A stretch of DNA of 64,000 nucleotides, from contig NZ_CP032419.1 in assembly GCF_003595175.1 (NCBI RefSeq), forward strand, positions 3,844,001 through 3,908,000, read 5' to 3'. This document shows positions 9,362-19,600 of the stretch, in pieces. The position numbers were made by a program, and so were the translations under genes. The notes under the pieces were generated by a model, which saw only the letters and a program-made list of their open reading frames with translations, was not told the origin of the DNA and did no database searches. Positions within the stretch are counted from its first letter, which is position 1; each line of letters starts with the position of its first letter. This DNA comes from Pseudomonas cavernae (lineage in GTDB: Bacteria > Pseudomonadota > Gammaproteobacteria > Pseudomonadales > Pseudomonadaceae).

Positions 9362-9395
9362 GCAACGCTTAACCACTCGAACAACAAGGACAGCC

Positions 9396-10169
9396 ATGAG
9401 CATTCTGCAACGCTTCAACCTGGCCGGTAGTGTGGCCATCGTCACCGGCAGCGGCCGCGGCATTGGCCGCGCCATTGCCCTCGCCTATGCCGATGCCGGC
9501 GCCGATGTGGTCTGCACTGCCCGTTCCCTGGCGGATGTCGAAGCGGTCGCCGAAGAAGTCCGCAGCCGTGGCCGGCGCGCCCTGGCCCTGAGCTGCGACG
9601 TGACCGACAGCGCACAGCGCCAGGCCCTGGTCAGCAACGCCCGCGAACAACTCGGCCGAGTCACCCACCTGGTCAACAACGCCGGCGGCGGTGGCCCGAA
9701 CGACCCGCTGAAGATGAGCCCGGAAGAATTCGAGCGGGTCATGAGCTTCAACGTCTCCTCGGCCTACGCCCTGTGCCAGCTGTGCGTGCCGCTGATGCGC
9801 GAGGCCGGCAGCGGCAACATCATCAACATCACCTCGGTGGCCGCGCGCTACGCCCAGCGCCACTTCACCTCCTACGGCACGGCCAAGGCAGCGCTGACCC
9901 ACCTGACGCGCCTGCTGGCGCAGGAATTCGCCCCGCACATCCGCGTCAACGCGGTGTCGCCCGGGCCGATCCTGACCGACGCCCTGGCCAAGGTGATGCC
10001 CGACGCCATGCGCACCACCATGGAATCCAACACCCCGCTCAAACGACTCGGCGAGCCCGATGACATCGCCGCCGCCGCGCTGTACCTGGCCGCACCCGCC
10101 TCGGGCTGGGTCACCGGCAAGATCATCGAAGTCGATGGCGGCGCCGACTTCAGCGTCTGGCCCAGCTGA
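9396..10169 (+). CDS. SDR oxidoreductase resembling 7-alpha-hydroxysteroid dehydrogenase
   Basis: A 257-residue classical SDR: TGSGRGIG near residue 18, NNAGGGGP near 92, the catalytic Ser in NITSVAA, and YGTAK (Tyr, Lys). The NNAGGGGP motif, the PGPILTDAL segment and the C-terminal TPLKRLGEPDDIA...WVTGKIIEVDGG stretch resemble E. coli HdhA, the 7-alpha-hydroxysteroid dehydrogenase, as recalled. It should oxidise a ring or side-chain alcohol with NAD(P). It starts 34 bp after the flavin reductase. Substrate assignment is an inference. Confidence 0.78.
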   Translation: MSILQRFNLAGSVAIVTGSGRGIGRAIALAYADAGADVVCTARSLADVEAVAEEVRSRGRRALALSCDVTDSAQRQALVSNAREQLGRVTHLVNNAGGGGPNDPLKMSPEEFERVMSFNVSSAYALCQLCVPLMREAGSGNIINITSVAARYAQRHFTSYGTAKAALTHLTRLLAQEFAPHIRVNAVSPGPILTDALAKVMPDAMRTTMESNTPLKRLGEPDDIAAAALYLAAPASGWVTGKIIEVDGGADFSVWPS

Positions 10170-10175
10170 CCGCTT

Positions 10176-10208
10176 TTGCCGGGTTCGCCTGCGGGCGGCT
10201 CGGCTTTT
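10176..10208 (+). terminator. Imperfect intra-operon hairpin with T-tract
   Basis: An imperfect GC-rich stem (GCCGGG...CTCGGC) directly after the SDR stop, followed by seven T. The stem has mismatches, so it may act as an attenuator between the SDR and the hydratase rather than as a full terminator. Confidence 0.35.
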
Positions 10209-10235
10209 TTTCACTCCCCACAGAGCGACCCCTCT

Positions 10236-11027
10236 ATGGATGCACACCTGATTGAAGCCCTCGGCGATGAACTGTTCCGCGCCCTGAGCGAACGCCACAG
10301 CCTGGCCCCGCTGACCAGCCGTTACCCGGCCATCAGCCTGGACGATGCCTACCGCATTTCCCTGCGCTTCCTGCAACGCCGCGAAGCCCTGGGCGAGCGC
10401 GTGATCGGCAAGAAAATCGGCGTCACCAGCCGCGCGGTGCAGGAGATGCTCGACGTGCATCAGCCGGACTTCGGCTTCCTCACCGACCGCATGCAGGTCG
10501 CCGACGCCAGCGACGTCAGCTTTGCCGCCTACAACCTGGTGCAGCCCCGCGCCGAAGGCGAGATCGCCTTCATTCTCGGCGAAGATCTGCACGGCCCGGG
10601 CATCACCGCCGACGACGTGCTAGCCGCCAGCGAATGGGTGCTGCCGTGCTTCGAGATCGTCGACTCGCGCATCGAGAACTGGCAGATCCGCATCCAGGAC
10701 ACCGTCGCCGATAACGCCTCCTGTGGCGTCTTCGCCCTCGGTCAGCAGCGGGTCAACCCGCGTGAGGTGGATCTGGCCAAGGTCGAGTTGCAGGTGCTGA
10801 AGAACGGCCAACCGGCCGGCAGCGGCCTGGGTTCGGCGGTACAGGGCCATCCCTGCGCCGCGGTGGCCTGGCTGGCCAATACCCTCGGCGAATTCGGCAT
10901 TCCGTTCCGCAAGGGCGAAATCATCCTGTCCGGCGCCCTGGCGCCCCTGGTGCCGGTCGTCCCCGGCGACGAAATCAGCCTGACCCTGAGCGGCCTGGGC
11001 GACTCCCGCCTGCGCTTCGTGCCCTGA
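10236..11027 (+). CDS. 2-Hydroxypenta-2,4-dienoate hydratase family (MhpD/HsaE-like)
   Basis: 263 residues. The conserved hydratase/decarboxylase fold is recognised from [15 protein letters not shown] near residue 60, the metal-binding region PRAEGEIAF near residue 107, and the SGAL...PGDE C-terminal block. It hydrates a 2-hydroxydienoate to a 4-hydroxy-2-oxo acid after ring cleavage. The ATG at 10236 was chosen because upstream sequence is hairpin and T-tract. It is followed by the aldehyde dehydrogenase and aldolase, completing the lower meta-cleavage pathway. 4-Oxalocrotonate decarboxylase is the nearest alternative family. Confidence 0.87.
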   Translation: MDAHLIEALGDELFRALSERHSLAPLTSRYPAISLDDAYRISLRFLQRREALGERVIGKKIGVTSRAVQEMLDVHQPDFGFLTDRMQVADASDVSFAAYNLVQPRAEGEIAFILGEDLHGPGITADDVLAASEWVLPCFEIVDSRIENWQIRIQDTVADNASCGVFALGQQRVNPREVDLAKVELQVLKNGQPAGSGLGSAVQGHPCAAVAWLANTLGEFGIPFRKGEIILSGALAPLVPVVPGDEISLTLSGLGDSRLRFVP

Positions 11028-11064
11028 GCCACCGGCCTACCTTCCTCTGATCGAGAGCAATGTC

Positions 11065-11994
11065 ATGAGCAAAAAGATCAAATGCGCCCTGATCGGGCCC
11101 GGCAATATCGGCACCGATCTGCTCTACAAACTCAAGCGCAGCGAGGTGCTGGAGCCGGTCTGGATGGTGGGCATCGACGCCACCTCCGAAGGCCTGGCCC
11201 GCGCCCGTGAACTGGGCCTGAAGACCACCAGCGACGGCGTCGACGGCCTGCTGCCACACGTGCTCGAAGACGGCATCCAGATCGCCTTCGACGCCACCTC
11301 GGCCTATGTCCACGCCGAGAACAGCCGCAAGCTCAATGAGCTGGGCGTGCTGATGATCGACCTCACCCCGGCCGCCATCGGCCCGTACTGCGTGCCGCCG
11401 GTCAACCTCAAGCAGAACCTCAGCCTCGGCGCGATGAACGTCAACATGGTCACCTGCGGCGGCCAGGCCACCATTCCGCTGGTGGCGGCCGTCTCCAGCG
11501 TGCAGCCGGTGGCCTATGCCGAGATCATCGCCACCGCCGCCTCCAAGTCGGTCGGCCCGGGCACGCGCAAGAACATCGACGAGTTCACCCGCACCACCTC
11601 GGCGGCAGTCGAGAAGGTCGGCGGGGCGAAACAAGGCAAGGCGATCATCATCATCAACCCGGCCGAGCCGCCGTTGATCATGCGTGACACCGTGCATTGC
11701 CTGACCGAGTCCGAGCCGGACCAGGCCGCCATCAGCGCCGCCATCCTGGCGATGATCGAGCAGGTGCAGAAGTACGTGCCCGGCTACAAGCTGGTCAACG
11801 GCCCGGTGTTCGACGGCAACCGCGTGTCGATCTTCATGGAGGTCGAAGGCCTCGGTGACTACCTGCCGAAATACGCCGGCAACCTCGACATCATGACCGC
11901 CGCCGCCGCGCGCACCGCCGAGATGTTCGCCGAGGAAATCCTCAAGGGCGAACTGACGCTCAGCGCCAGCGCCCCACAACCCGCCATCGCCTAA
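11065..11994 (+). CDS. Acylating acetaldehyde/propionaldehyde dehydrogenase
   Basis: 309 residues, typical for the MhpF/DmpF/HsaG family. It has an N-terminal NAD motif (GPGNIGTDL, residues 11-19), the catalytic Cys in [12 protein letters not shown], and [18 protein letters not shown] near the C-terminus. It converts the aldehyde released by the next enzyme to the acyl-CoA, normally by channelling within a heterotetramer with the aldolase. Its start is 37 bp after the hydratase and its stop is 10 bp before the aldolase. Confidence 0.93.
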   Translation: MSKKIKCALIGPGNIGTDLLYKLKRSEVLEPVWMVGIDATSEGLARARELGLKTTSDGVDGLLPHVLEDGIQIAFDATSAYVHAENSRKLNELGVLMIDLTPAAIGPYCVPPVNLKQNLSLGAMNVNMVTCGGQATIPLVAAVSSVQPVAYAEIIATAASKSVGPGTRKNIDEFTRTTSAAVEKVGGAKQGKAIIIINPAEPPLIMRDTVHCLTESEPDQAAISAAILAMIEQVQKYVPGYKLVNGPVFDGNRVSIFMEVEGLGDYLPKYAGNLDIMTAAAARTAEMFAEEILKGELTLSASAPQPAIA

Positions 11995-12004
11995 GGAGCA
12001 CCCC

Positions 12005-13033
12005 ATGGATCTTCACGGTAAGAAAATCACCGTCCACGACATGTGCCTGCGCGACGGCATGCACCCCAAACGCCACCAGATCAGCCTGCAGCAGATGAAA
12101 GACATCGCCTGCGGCCTGGACGCCGCCGGCGTACCGCTGATCGAAGTGACCCACGGCGACGGCCTGGGCGGCAGCTCGGTGAACTACGGTTTCCCCGCGC
12201 ACACCGACGAGCAATACCTGTCGGCGGTGATCCCGCTGATGAAACAGGCCAAGGTCTCGGCCCTGCTGTTGCCGGGCATCGGCACCGTCGATCACCTGCA
12301 GATGGCGCATGAACTGGGGGTCAACACCATCCGTGTCGCCACCCACTGCACCGAGGCAGATGTCTCCGAGCAGCACATCTCCTACGCCCGCAAGCTGGGC
12401 ATGGACACCGTCGGCTTCCTGATGATGGCCCACATGAACAGCCCGCAAGGCCTGGTCACCCAGGGCAAGCTGATGGAGAGCTACGGCGCCAACTGCATCT
12501 ACATCACCGATTCGGCCGGCTACCTGCTGCCCCATGACGTCACCGCACGGGTCGCCGCCCTGCGTGAGGTGCTCAAGCCGGAGACCGAGATCGGCTTCCA
12601 CGGTCACCACAACCTGTCGATGGGCGTCTCCAACTCCATCGCCGCCATCGCCGCCGGGGCCACGCGCATCGACGCCGCCTGCGCGGGCCTGGGTGCCGGC
12701 GCCGGCAACACGCCGATGGAAGTCCTGGTGGCGGTCTGCGACCGCATGGGCATCGAAACCGGCGTCAGCGTATTCGGCATTCAGGATGTCGCCGAAGACC
12801 TGGTGGTACCGATCATGGACTTCCCGATCCGCAGCGACCGCGACGCCCTGACCATGGGCTATGCCGGGGTCTACGGCTCGTTCCTGCTGTTCGCCAAACG
12901 CGCGGAGAAGAAGTACGGCGTGTCGGCGCGGGAAATCCTCGTCGAGATGGGCCGCCGCGGCATGGTCGGCGGTCAGGAAGACATGATCGAAGACACCGCC
13001 ATGACGTTGGCCAAACAACGCGCCAGCGCTTAA
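12005..13033 (+). CDS. 4-Hydroxy-2-oxovalerate-type aldolase
   Basis: A 342-residue DRE-TIM aldolase (MhpE/DmpG/HsaF family). The MCLRDGMHP motif near residue 15 carries the metal-ligand Asp, and GFHGHHNL near residue 200 the two metal-ligand His residues. It cleaves a 4-hydroxy-2-oxo acid to pyruvate plus an aldehyde, handed to the upstream dehydrogenase. A good RBS (AAGGAG) precedes the ATG. It is the last enzyme of the lower pathway before the transporter. Confidence 0.93.
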   Translation: MDLHGKKITVHDMCLRDGMHPKRHQISLQQMKDIACGLDAAGVPLIEVTHGDGLGGSSVNYGFPAHTDEQYLSAVIPLMKQAKVSALLLPGIGTVDHLQMAHELGVNTIRVATHCTEADVSEQHISYARKLGMDTVGFLMMAHMNSPQGLVTQGKLMESYGANCIYITDSAGYLLPHDVTARVAALREVLKPETEIGFHGHHNLSMGVSNSIAAIAAGATRIDAACAGLGAGAGNTPMEVLVAVCDRMGIETGVSVFGIQDVAEDLVVPIMDFPIRSDRDALTMGYAGVYGSFLLFAKRAEKKYGVSAREILVEMGRRGMVGGQEDMIEDTAMTLAKQRASA

Positions 13034-13083
13034 AAGTCGTGCCCGGCTCGAGTCACCTCGAACCGGGCACCAAGGAATTCCCT

Positions 13084-14421
13084 ATGTCCAGCGCGCAATC
13101 CGCGACCGCCGGCTGGCGCAGCCACGGTTTGCTGTGCCTGATTGCCATGGTCTTTGCCGACAACTTTGTCGGGCGGCAGATTCTTGCGGTCATGATCGAG
13201 CCGATCAAGCTCGAGTTCGGCGTCGGCGACACGGCAATGGGCTTGATTTCCGGGCTGGCCTTCGCGGCGGTATACGCCGTGCTCGCCCTGCCGGCCGGCC
13301 GCCTGGCCGATCGCATGCCGCGCACTCGCTTGCTGGCCATGTCCTGCCTGCTGTGGGCCCTGGCTACCATGGCCTGCGGCCTGGCCGGCAGCTTCCTGGT
13401 GCTGGCCATCGCGCGGATGGTCGTGGCAGTAAGCGAGTCGCCGACCACCTCGGCGTCGATGTCGATCATCGCCGACCTCTATCCCCCCCATCGACGCTCG
13501 TTCGCCATCAGTTGCTTCACCGCTGCGCCGACCTTCTCCGCCATCATCGGCCTGAGTGTCGGCGCCTGGGTGGTCGACAACTATGGGTGGCGCACGGCCT
13601 TTATTGCCATCGGCCTGCCCGCGCTGCTGTTTTCCAGCCTGCTGGCGTTCATGGTCCGCGACCCCGCGCGTGGCCGCTGGGATTTGGCCCACGCCCATGC
13701 GGCGCAACCGCTGCAAGGCATGGCCAGTGAAGCGGGCAAACTCTGGGCCCTGCCCGCCTACCGCTGCCTGATTCTCGCCTGCGGCCTGACCACCCTCAGC
13801 TCCTATGCCATCGGCATGTGGAACACCAGCTTTCTGGTGCGCTCCCACGATCTGTCGCTACAACATGCGGGATTGCTGGCCGGGGTGGTTTGCGGCACCG
13901 CCGCCGGTATCGGTGGGCTGTTCAGTGGCTGGCTGAGCGATCATCTGACACAACGCAATCGCCACTGGCAGATCGGCATTCCAGTGCTCGGCCACCTGAT
14001 CGGCACCGCAGCGCTCGTCGCTTACCTGTTGTGGCCGAGCGCGCTGCTGATGCAGATCGGTAGCGTTCCGGTGCCCAGCGCCATGCTCTGGTGCGCGCTC
14101 TACAGCTTCTTCGCCGTATGGTGGGTGGCACCTTCGTACAACCTGGTGACCCAGCTGGTGCCAGCGAATCGGCGCGGCACCGCCATGGCCCTGCAGACCA
14201 TCGTCTCCACCCTGCTTGGCATCGGCGTAGGCCCACTGCTCACCGGCTTGTTCAGCGATGCCTTGCTGCCACTGTTCGGTATCGAGTCGCTGCGCTATGC
14301 ATTGCTGCTGGTTAGCCTGCCGGTTGTCGTCACGCTGTACTTGCTATATCGCACCTACGAGCTGACGCGTGGTGAGTCACGCAGCCTTTCTGCATTAGGC
14401 TCTGTTGACGTATCAGCGTAA
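13084..14421 (+). CDS. MFS transporter with C-terminus ending in IS DNA
   Basis: A 445-residue major facilitator with about 12 hydrophobic helices and the loop 2-3 motif GRLADRMPRTR. The ATG at 13084 (AAGGA upstream) was preferred to an upstream start. It probably imports the pathway substrate or a related organic acid (AAHS/spinster-like). The last codons, from about 14401, are encoded by the terminal sequence of an IS5-family remnant (GGCTCTGTTGACG), so the native C-terminus has been replaced by GSVDVSA. The hydrophobic core appears intact. Confidence 0.85.
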   Translation: MSSAQSATAGWRSHGLLCLIAMVFADNFVGRQILAVMIEPIKLEFGVGDTAMGLISGLAFAAVYAVLALPAGRLADRMPRTRLLAMSCLLWALATMACGLAGSFLVLAIARMVVAVSESPTTSASMSIIADLYPPHRRSFAISCFTAAPTFSAIIGLSVGAWVVDNYGWRTAFIAIGLPALLFSSLLAFMVRDPARGRWDLAHAHAAQPLQGMASEAGKLWALPAYRCLILACGLTTLSSYAIGMWNTSFLVRSHDLSLQHAGLLAGVVCGTAAGIGGLFSGWLSDHLTQRNRHWQIGIPVLGHLIGTAALVAYLLWPSALLMQIGSVPVPSAMLWCALYSFFAVWWVAPSYNLVTQLVPANRRGTAMALQTIVSTLLGIGVGPLLTGLFSDALLPLFGIESLRYALLLVSLPVVVTLYLLYRTYELTRGESRSLSALGSVDVSA

Positions 14422-14670
14422 CCACAGCAGAACAGCAGCGAAGGCCAGCATGGACTTGAAATGACTGGCTTTCTTCTCAAAACGCGTAGCGATCCGTCGG
14501 TAGTACTTCAGTTTGCTGAACAGGCACTCAACGACGTGGCGCTCTTTATAGAGATACCAGTCGCTAGAACGTTGCTCGACACGGTTGGTCTTGGGAGGAA
14601 TCACCGCTTGAATCTTGCGTGCCTCTAACCAAGCCAGGAGCAGATTGGCGTCATAGATGACTACCGCGGC
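14399..14670 (-). mobile_element. IS5-family insertion sequence remnant (3' end)
   Basis: The minus strand encodes the last 85 or so residues of an IS5/IS427-type DDE transposase (YDANLLLAWLEARKIQAV, then IPPKTNR, KERHVVE and KLKYYRRIATRFEK motifs), ending at 14413. The adjacent terminus GGCTCTGTTGACG at 14399-14411 is the IS end. The 5' part of the transposase is missing; homology stops near 14670, just before a fold-back repeat. The transposase is not functional. Confidence 0.85.
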
Positions 14671-14679
14671 TCGGTGTTT

Positions 14680-14784
14680 GCGTAGGGTGGGTTAGCCGCG
14701 TAGCGGCGTAACCCACCATCGATGCCGCCAGGCATTGCCATCGCCGGTCTGACGGGTTACGCCTTCGGCTAACCCACCCTACGC
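14680..14784. repeat. 105-bp fold-back repeat
   Basis: A perfect 19-bp inverted repeat (GCGTAGGGTGGGTTAGCCG at 14680-14698, complement at 14766-14784) encloses a less conserved centre. It belongs to the same broad family as the GTAGGGTGG-containing sequences at 16442-16601, 19209-19275 and 56939-57103. Confidence 0.65.
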
Positions 14785-14926
14785 CAGACCATACAGCACG
14801 TAACTGGGACAGTGCTTTGTTAATGGCCACCATCGCGGCGACCGAACACACTGCGCACGTCGAGACCGCCGCCAACTGTCGCGGCAGGAGCCGAGCGGCG
14901 CCCTGCCCCAAGGAGGAAACCGCCCC

Positions 14927-15580
14927 ATGCAGCCAATCGCCTATATCGTCCGCCACCCTTCAGCCGGCTTGCTGGGCATCCAGCTGCTCGGGGTGCTGCT
15001 CTACCCCTGGATGGAAGACACCCCGGTGGGGCGCGGGCTACTCGGCACCTTTGGCCTGATCGTCCTCGGCTTTGCCCTGCACATGGTGCGCCGCAGCCCG
15101 GCGCTGACCTGGGTGGCCGGGCTGCTGGCGACCCTGGTGCTGGGGCTGACCCTGGTCAATGTGCTGGTGCCCAGCCCGCTGCTGGCCATGGTCATCGCCG
15201 CGCTGGAAGCCGCGTTCTACTTTTACGCCGCCGGCAGCCTGATCGCCTATATGAACGAGGATCACCGCGCCACCACCGATGAACTGTTCGCCGTCGGCGC
15301 CACCTTCACCCTGCTGGCCTGGGCCTTCGCCCATCTCTACAGCCTCTGCGCACTGCTACTGCCCGGCAGCTTCAGCGCCGCAGTCGCGCCGGAAGCGACG
15401 CGCAGCTGGATGGAGCTGCTGTTCCTCAGCTTCACCACCCTCTCCGGGGTCGGCCTCGGCGACATCATGCCGCTGACCCCCGTGGCCCGATCGTTGGTGA
15501 TGCTCGAGGAGTTCGCCGGCGTCATGTACCTGGCCCTGGTGGTGTCGCGGCTGGTTGCGCTGACCACCATCCGCCACTGA
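14927..15580 (+). CDS. Membrane protein with an ion-channel (Ion_trans_2) pore
   Basis: 217 residues with about five to six hydrophobic segments. The C-terminal part carries a pore helix and filter-like sequence FTTLSGVGLGD at about 173-183, a variant of the potassium-channel TVGYGD filter, followed by a final transmembrane helix. There is no cytoplasmic RCK or ligand domain. The ATG is preceded by AAGGAGG. It is likely a small cation channel; ion selectivity cannot be asserted because the filter is non-canonical. No functional link to neighbours is evident. Confidence 0.75.
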   Translation: MQPIAYIVRHPSAGLLGIQLLGVLLYPWMEDTPVGRGLLGTFGLIVLGFALHMVRRSPALTWVAGLLATLVLGLTLVNVLVPSPLLAMVIAALEAAFYFYAAGSLIAYMNEDHRATTDELFAVGATFTLLAWAFAHLYSLCALLLPGSFSAAVAPEATRSWMELLFLSFTTLSGVGLGDIMPLTPVARSLVMLEEFAGVMYLALVVSRLVALTTIRH

Positions 15581-15631
15581 GCGGAGTCGCCAGCCGCTCG
15601 CCCAGGCCCCGAGCAACAGCAGACGCGGCTG

Positions 15632-16177
15632 TCACGGCAGGTGTTCGTCCTCACTCGGCTGTTTTTCGCGGACCGCCGCCGGCGCGCTCGGCGCCGGGTG
15701 CCGGCGCTCGGCCAACACCCAGGAGCCGTCGTACATCTGCAACGGGAAGCCCTCAGCCGCGTTGCGCCGCCGCTCGGCAAACAGCTCCGGCGGCGCTGCC
15801 GAGGCGCTTTCGCCAGTACCGCTGCTCAGCACGCTCTGCACCACGCGCCACAGCTCGCCCAGCGGAAACGGCTTGAACAGGATATGGCCGATGCCATGTC
15901 GGGCCGCACCATCGCGGACCGCACCGCTCGGGTGGCCGGTGATCAGCACGCACTGGCAGGTCACGCGGCGGCGAAACGCCTCGACCACCTGAAACCCCTC
16001 CATATCGGGCAAGCGGAAATCCACCACCATGAGGTCCGCAGCAAAGCCCTGGGCCAGGCCGATGGCGCTGGCGCCATCATGGGCGATGCGCACCTCGCAG
16101 CGCCGCGTCTCGAGGTAGGCCTTGAGGTTCTGCGCGAGGATCGGCTCGTCCTCGACAATCAGGATTTTGTGCGTCAA
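15632..16177 (-). CDS. Response regulator receiver protein
   Basis: About 181 residues if the TTG at 16177 is used; this places LTHKILIVEDEP at the N-terminus as in other receivers and follows a GGGGG stretch. The ORF is open further upstream, but that sequence does not resemble a receiver. The phospho-acceptor Asp lies in LMVVDFRLPD and the conserved Lys in LFKPFP. After the receiver comes a roughly 60-residue tail rich in Ala, Pro and Arg with no recognisable output domain. It is convergent with the channel gene; no partner kinase is in the window. Confidence 0.75.
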   Translation of the reverse strand: MTHKILIVEDEPILAQNLKAYLETRRCEVRIAHDGASAIGLAQGFAADLMVVDFRLPDMEGFQVVEAFRRRVTCQCVLITGHPSGAVRDGAARHGIGHILFKPFPLGELWRVVQSVLSSGTGESASAAPPELFAERRRNAAEGFPLQMYDGSWVLAERRHPAPSAPAAVREKQPSEDEHLP

Positions 16178-16441
16178 GGAGCCCCCGTTTCGTCCGACTG
16201 CCTGAATGCCCTTCGCTGGGAGTGCGCCTCCCTGAGTTCTACACAGGCATACTTTATGCCAGTGGCCAGATGCCTGGCAGGACAATTCAACGCATTGAGT
16301 ACAAAGAGAAAAGCTAAACGCACCGAGCTTTGCCCGCCCCCAAAACAGGGGAAAAACTGCCGGCTCGCGGCACAGCCCCCCACTTCTGGGGACAGCCCAT
16401 CGCGCCGGCCTGCCCGCGTCGTGAAACAACGCCCGCGCTAA

Positions 16442-16601
16442 GAGCCTGTTCAATGTCTCGTGGGACCAGCAGCTGTCATTGCCCAGCGGTGGAAAATGCT
16501 TCGCAGTTTTCCACCCTACGCGAACGTTCAGACTTTGTAGGGTGGATAACGCTTTGCTTATCCACCATGACGCCGATGCGCAGCAGATCCGAGACCGGTT
16601 C
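16442..16601. mobile_element. Fold-back element sharing a 77-bp core with 56939-57103
   Basis: Imperfect terminal repeats (GAGCCTGTTCAATGTCTCG left, GAACCGGTCTCGG on the complement at the right) flank the core GTGGAAAATGCTTCGC...TTTGCTTATCCACC at about 16490-16566, nearly identical to 56987-57063. The element ends 5 bp from the lhr stop codon. It is non-coding. The rest of the stretch 16178-16441 upstream of the response regulator holds no recognisable gene. Confidence 0.6.
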
Positions 16602-16606
16602 TACGA

Positions 16607-19600
16607 CTACTGCCAGGCCCGCCGCGGCCCCTGGACGAAGGCCGTCGCCATGGGCTGGCGGATCAGCGCGGCCTGCCATTCGCCGGCGGTGAAAACATCC
16701 GCCGCCGCCAGCAGCGTAGTCTTGCCAGCGACCAGGCTGGCCACCGGCACGCCGTCGCGGTACAGCAGGCGATTGCCGGCCAGCGCCGGCACCTTGGCGC
16801 CGCTCAGCAGCGTGCCCACCAAGTTCAACGGATCACTGGCGGACAAGCCGATCAGGCTGCCGTCCAACGGCCGTTTGCGCACCTCGCGCAGCAGGCCGAC
16901 CGCTTCCGGCAGGGCGAACTGCTCGCCGGTGACGCCGGCGATGAAGCGCCCGCCGCGAATCTCGCCGCGCGCTTCCAGGCGGTGATAGACGCGCAGCAGC
17001 TCGCGCCAGGACGGCAGCCAGTCGGCCTCGCGCTCGAGCAGGCGCCAGCAGACCACGCCGTAGCGGCGCAGCAGGGTGCGCGCCACATGCTCCAGCGCCG
17101 CGGCTTGGCCCTCGCCCGCCTCTTCGCCGCGCGGGCGCAGCAAGGCCCAGCGCCCGGCATCCTGCATGTTGGCCAGGGCCAGGCGCGCGCGACGGTCGTG
17201 GCGGCTGCGCTTGGCCGCCGGCAGCAGCAGCGAGCGCAGGCCGGCGAAGCTGTCGGCGTTGGCTAGGCCGAGCGCCACCAGTTCGCCGAGGCTGTCTTCC
17301 AGTTCGCTGCGCAGCAGGTGCGCCTCGTCCTGCAGCTCGTCGAAGAACAGCGCGCCCTGGCTGGCCAGTACCTGGCGCAGGCGCTCGGCGCGGGCCGACA
17401 GCTCGGGCGCCGGCGCCTCGGCCAGACCGGCGCGCCACAGGCCGAGGCTCTTGCGTGGCAAGAGGACGATCGGCGTGCTGCGCAGCGGCCCGCCGCCGGC
17501 GCGGCTGCGCCCGGCCAGCCGGCACCAGACCAGGCGGCCGGCGCGGCACAGGTCGTCCAGCCAGTTGATGCCGTAGTCGCTGACCCGGCTCGGCAGGATT
17601 TCGCTTTCCCAGGCGCCGGCCGCGGCCTGGAAGCCTTCCAGCTGGCCGAGCACGCCGGCCAGCGCCTCGGCGCCGCGCACCCGCGTGGCCGGGGCGACGC
17701 GCTGCCAGTCGAACAGGAAACGCATGAAGTCGGCGCGCTCGACCGGCTCGATCTCGCGGCGCAGGCGCCTGACCGTGTAGCGATGGATGCGCGCCAGCAG
17801 ATGGCGCTCGCACCACTCCTCCGCACTTGTCCCCGGCGTGAAGCGTCCACGCAGCACATAGCCTTCGCGCTCCAGGGCCAGCAGGGCGAGGTTCAGCGCC
17901 GCTTCCGGCTGCTGCAGGTCGGCGGCGATCCGCGCCAACGGCAGCGGGCCGAAGCCACTCAGGCGCGCACGCACTGCTTCCACCAGCGCCGCGTCCGCTT
18001 CCCAGGCTTCGTCGTAGCCGGCCGGCGCAACGATCGGTGGCTTGAGCTCGGCGCCGGGATACAGCGCCTGCCATTGACTCAGGCGCTCGGCCGGCAGCCA
18101 CAAAGCCGGCTGGCCATGGAGGTGCAGACAGGTGGCGCGTTTGCCCTTGGCCAGTTGCGCCAACCAGGCCGGCCAGCCGGCATGGGCCTGCGCCTCGGCC
18201 TGGGTGATACCGGCCAAGGCCATCAGCGCCTCGTGCATCTCGTCGGCATCGCGCACCTCGGGCCAGGCTTCCTCGCGCACCGCGTCGATGGCCTCAAGAT
18301 CCAGCGCGCCGAGCTCGTCGGTCGATTCCGGGTCGCGCCAGCGGCGGTTCTGCACCGCCTGGGTGCGGCGCTCCTCCAGCGGTGCGTCGTCGAGGAAGGC
18401 ATAGGGCCGGGCGCTGAGGATTTCCGCCGCCAGCGCCGAGGGCGCCGGCAGGTCGCGGGCCAGCAGCTCGACTTCGCCGGCCTCCATGCGCCGCAGCAGA
18501 GCCAGCCAGGCGTCGCAGTCCATGGCCTCGTGCAGGCAGTCGTCGAGGGTCTGCGCCACCAGCGGGTGCTCGGGAATCTCGCGTTCGCCGACCAGGTTCT
18601 CCTGGCACGCCACCTGGTCGGGGAACACCGTGGCCAGCAGGTCCTCGCTGCGCATGCGCTGCAGCTGCGGCGCCACCTTGCGGCCACCGGCGAAGCGCGG
18701 CAGGGCCAGCGCGGTGGTGGCGGCCCAGCGCCAGCGCACGCCGAACAGCGGCGCATCCAGTAGCGCTTGGATGAGAATGTGCTCGGCCGTGTTGGAGTGC
18801 AGGTAACGCCACACCTCATCGAGCGGGAAGCTGTGGCTGGTGGACAGCGAGAGGATCAGCGCGTCCTCGGTGGCGGCGGCCTGCAGTTCGAAGTTGAAGC
18901 TGCGGCAGAAGCGCTTGCGCAGGGCCAGGCCCCAGGCGCGGTTGAGCCGGCTGCCGAACGGCGAGTGGATGATCAGCTGCATGCCACCGGATTCGTCGAA
19001 GAAGCGCTCCAGCACCAGGCGCTTCTGGGTGGGCAGGCCACCGAGAGCGCTGCGCGCCCGGGCCAGGTACTCGACTATCTGCTGCGCCGCCGAGTCGTTC
19101 AGGCCGATGGTCTCCACCAGCCACTCAACAGCAGCCTCGGTCTGCCCCCCTCTCCCGTTTACGGGAGAGGGGCTGGGGGAGAGGGTAAAACCACCGTCAC
19201 CGGAGTCCGTAGGGTGGACAACGCTGTGCTTGTCCACCGCCTCGGTGGAAAACGCTTCGCGGTTTTCCACCCTACCCAGCCGTTGCTCGATCTCCTCACG
19301 CAGCCGCGCCACGGCGGCCGACAGCTCGTCGCTGCGCCCCGGCGCCTCGCCGAGCCAGAACGGGATGCTCGGCGGCAGGCCGTGGGCGTCCTCGACCCGC
19401 ACCTTGCCCGGCTCGATGCGCAGGATGCGGTAGGACTGGTTGCCGAGCTGGAACACGTCGCCGGCCAGGCTCTCGACGGCGAAATCCTCGTTGACCGTGC
19501 CGATCAGCAGCCCCTGCGGCTCCAGCGACACGCTGTAATCGCCGGCGTCGGGGATGGTGCCGCCGGAGGTGATGGCAGTCAGGCGGGCGCCGCGACGGCC

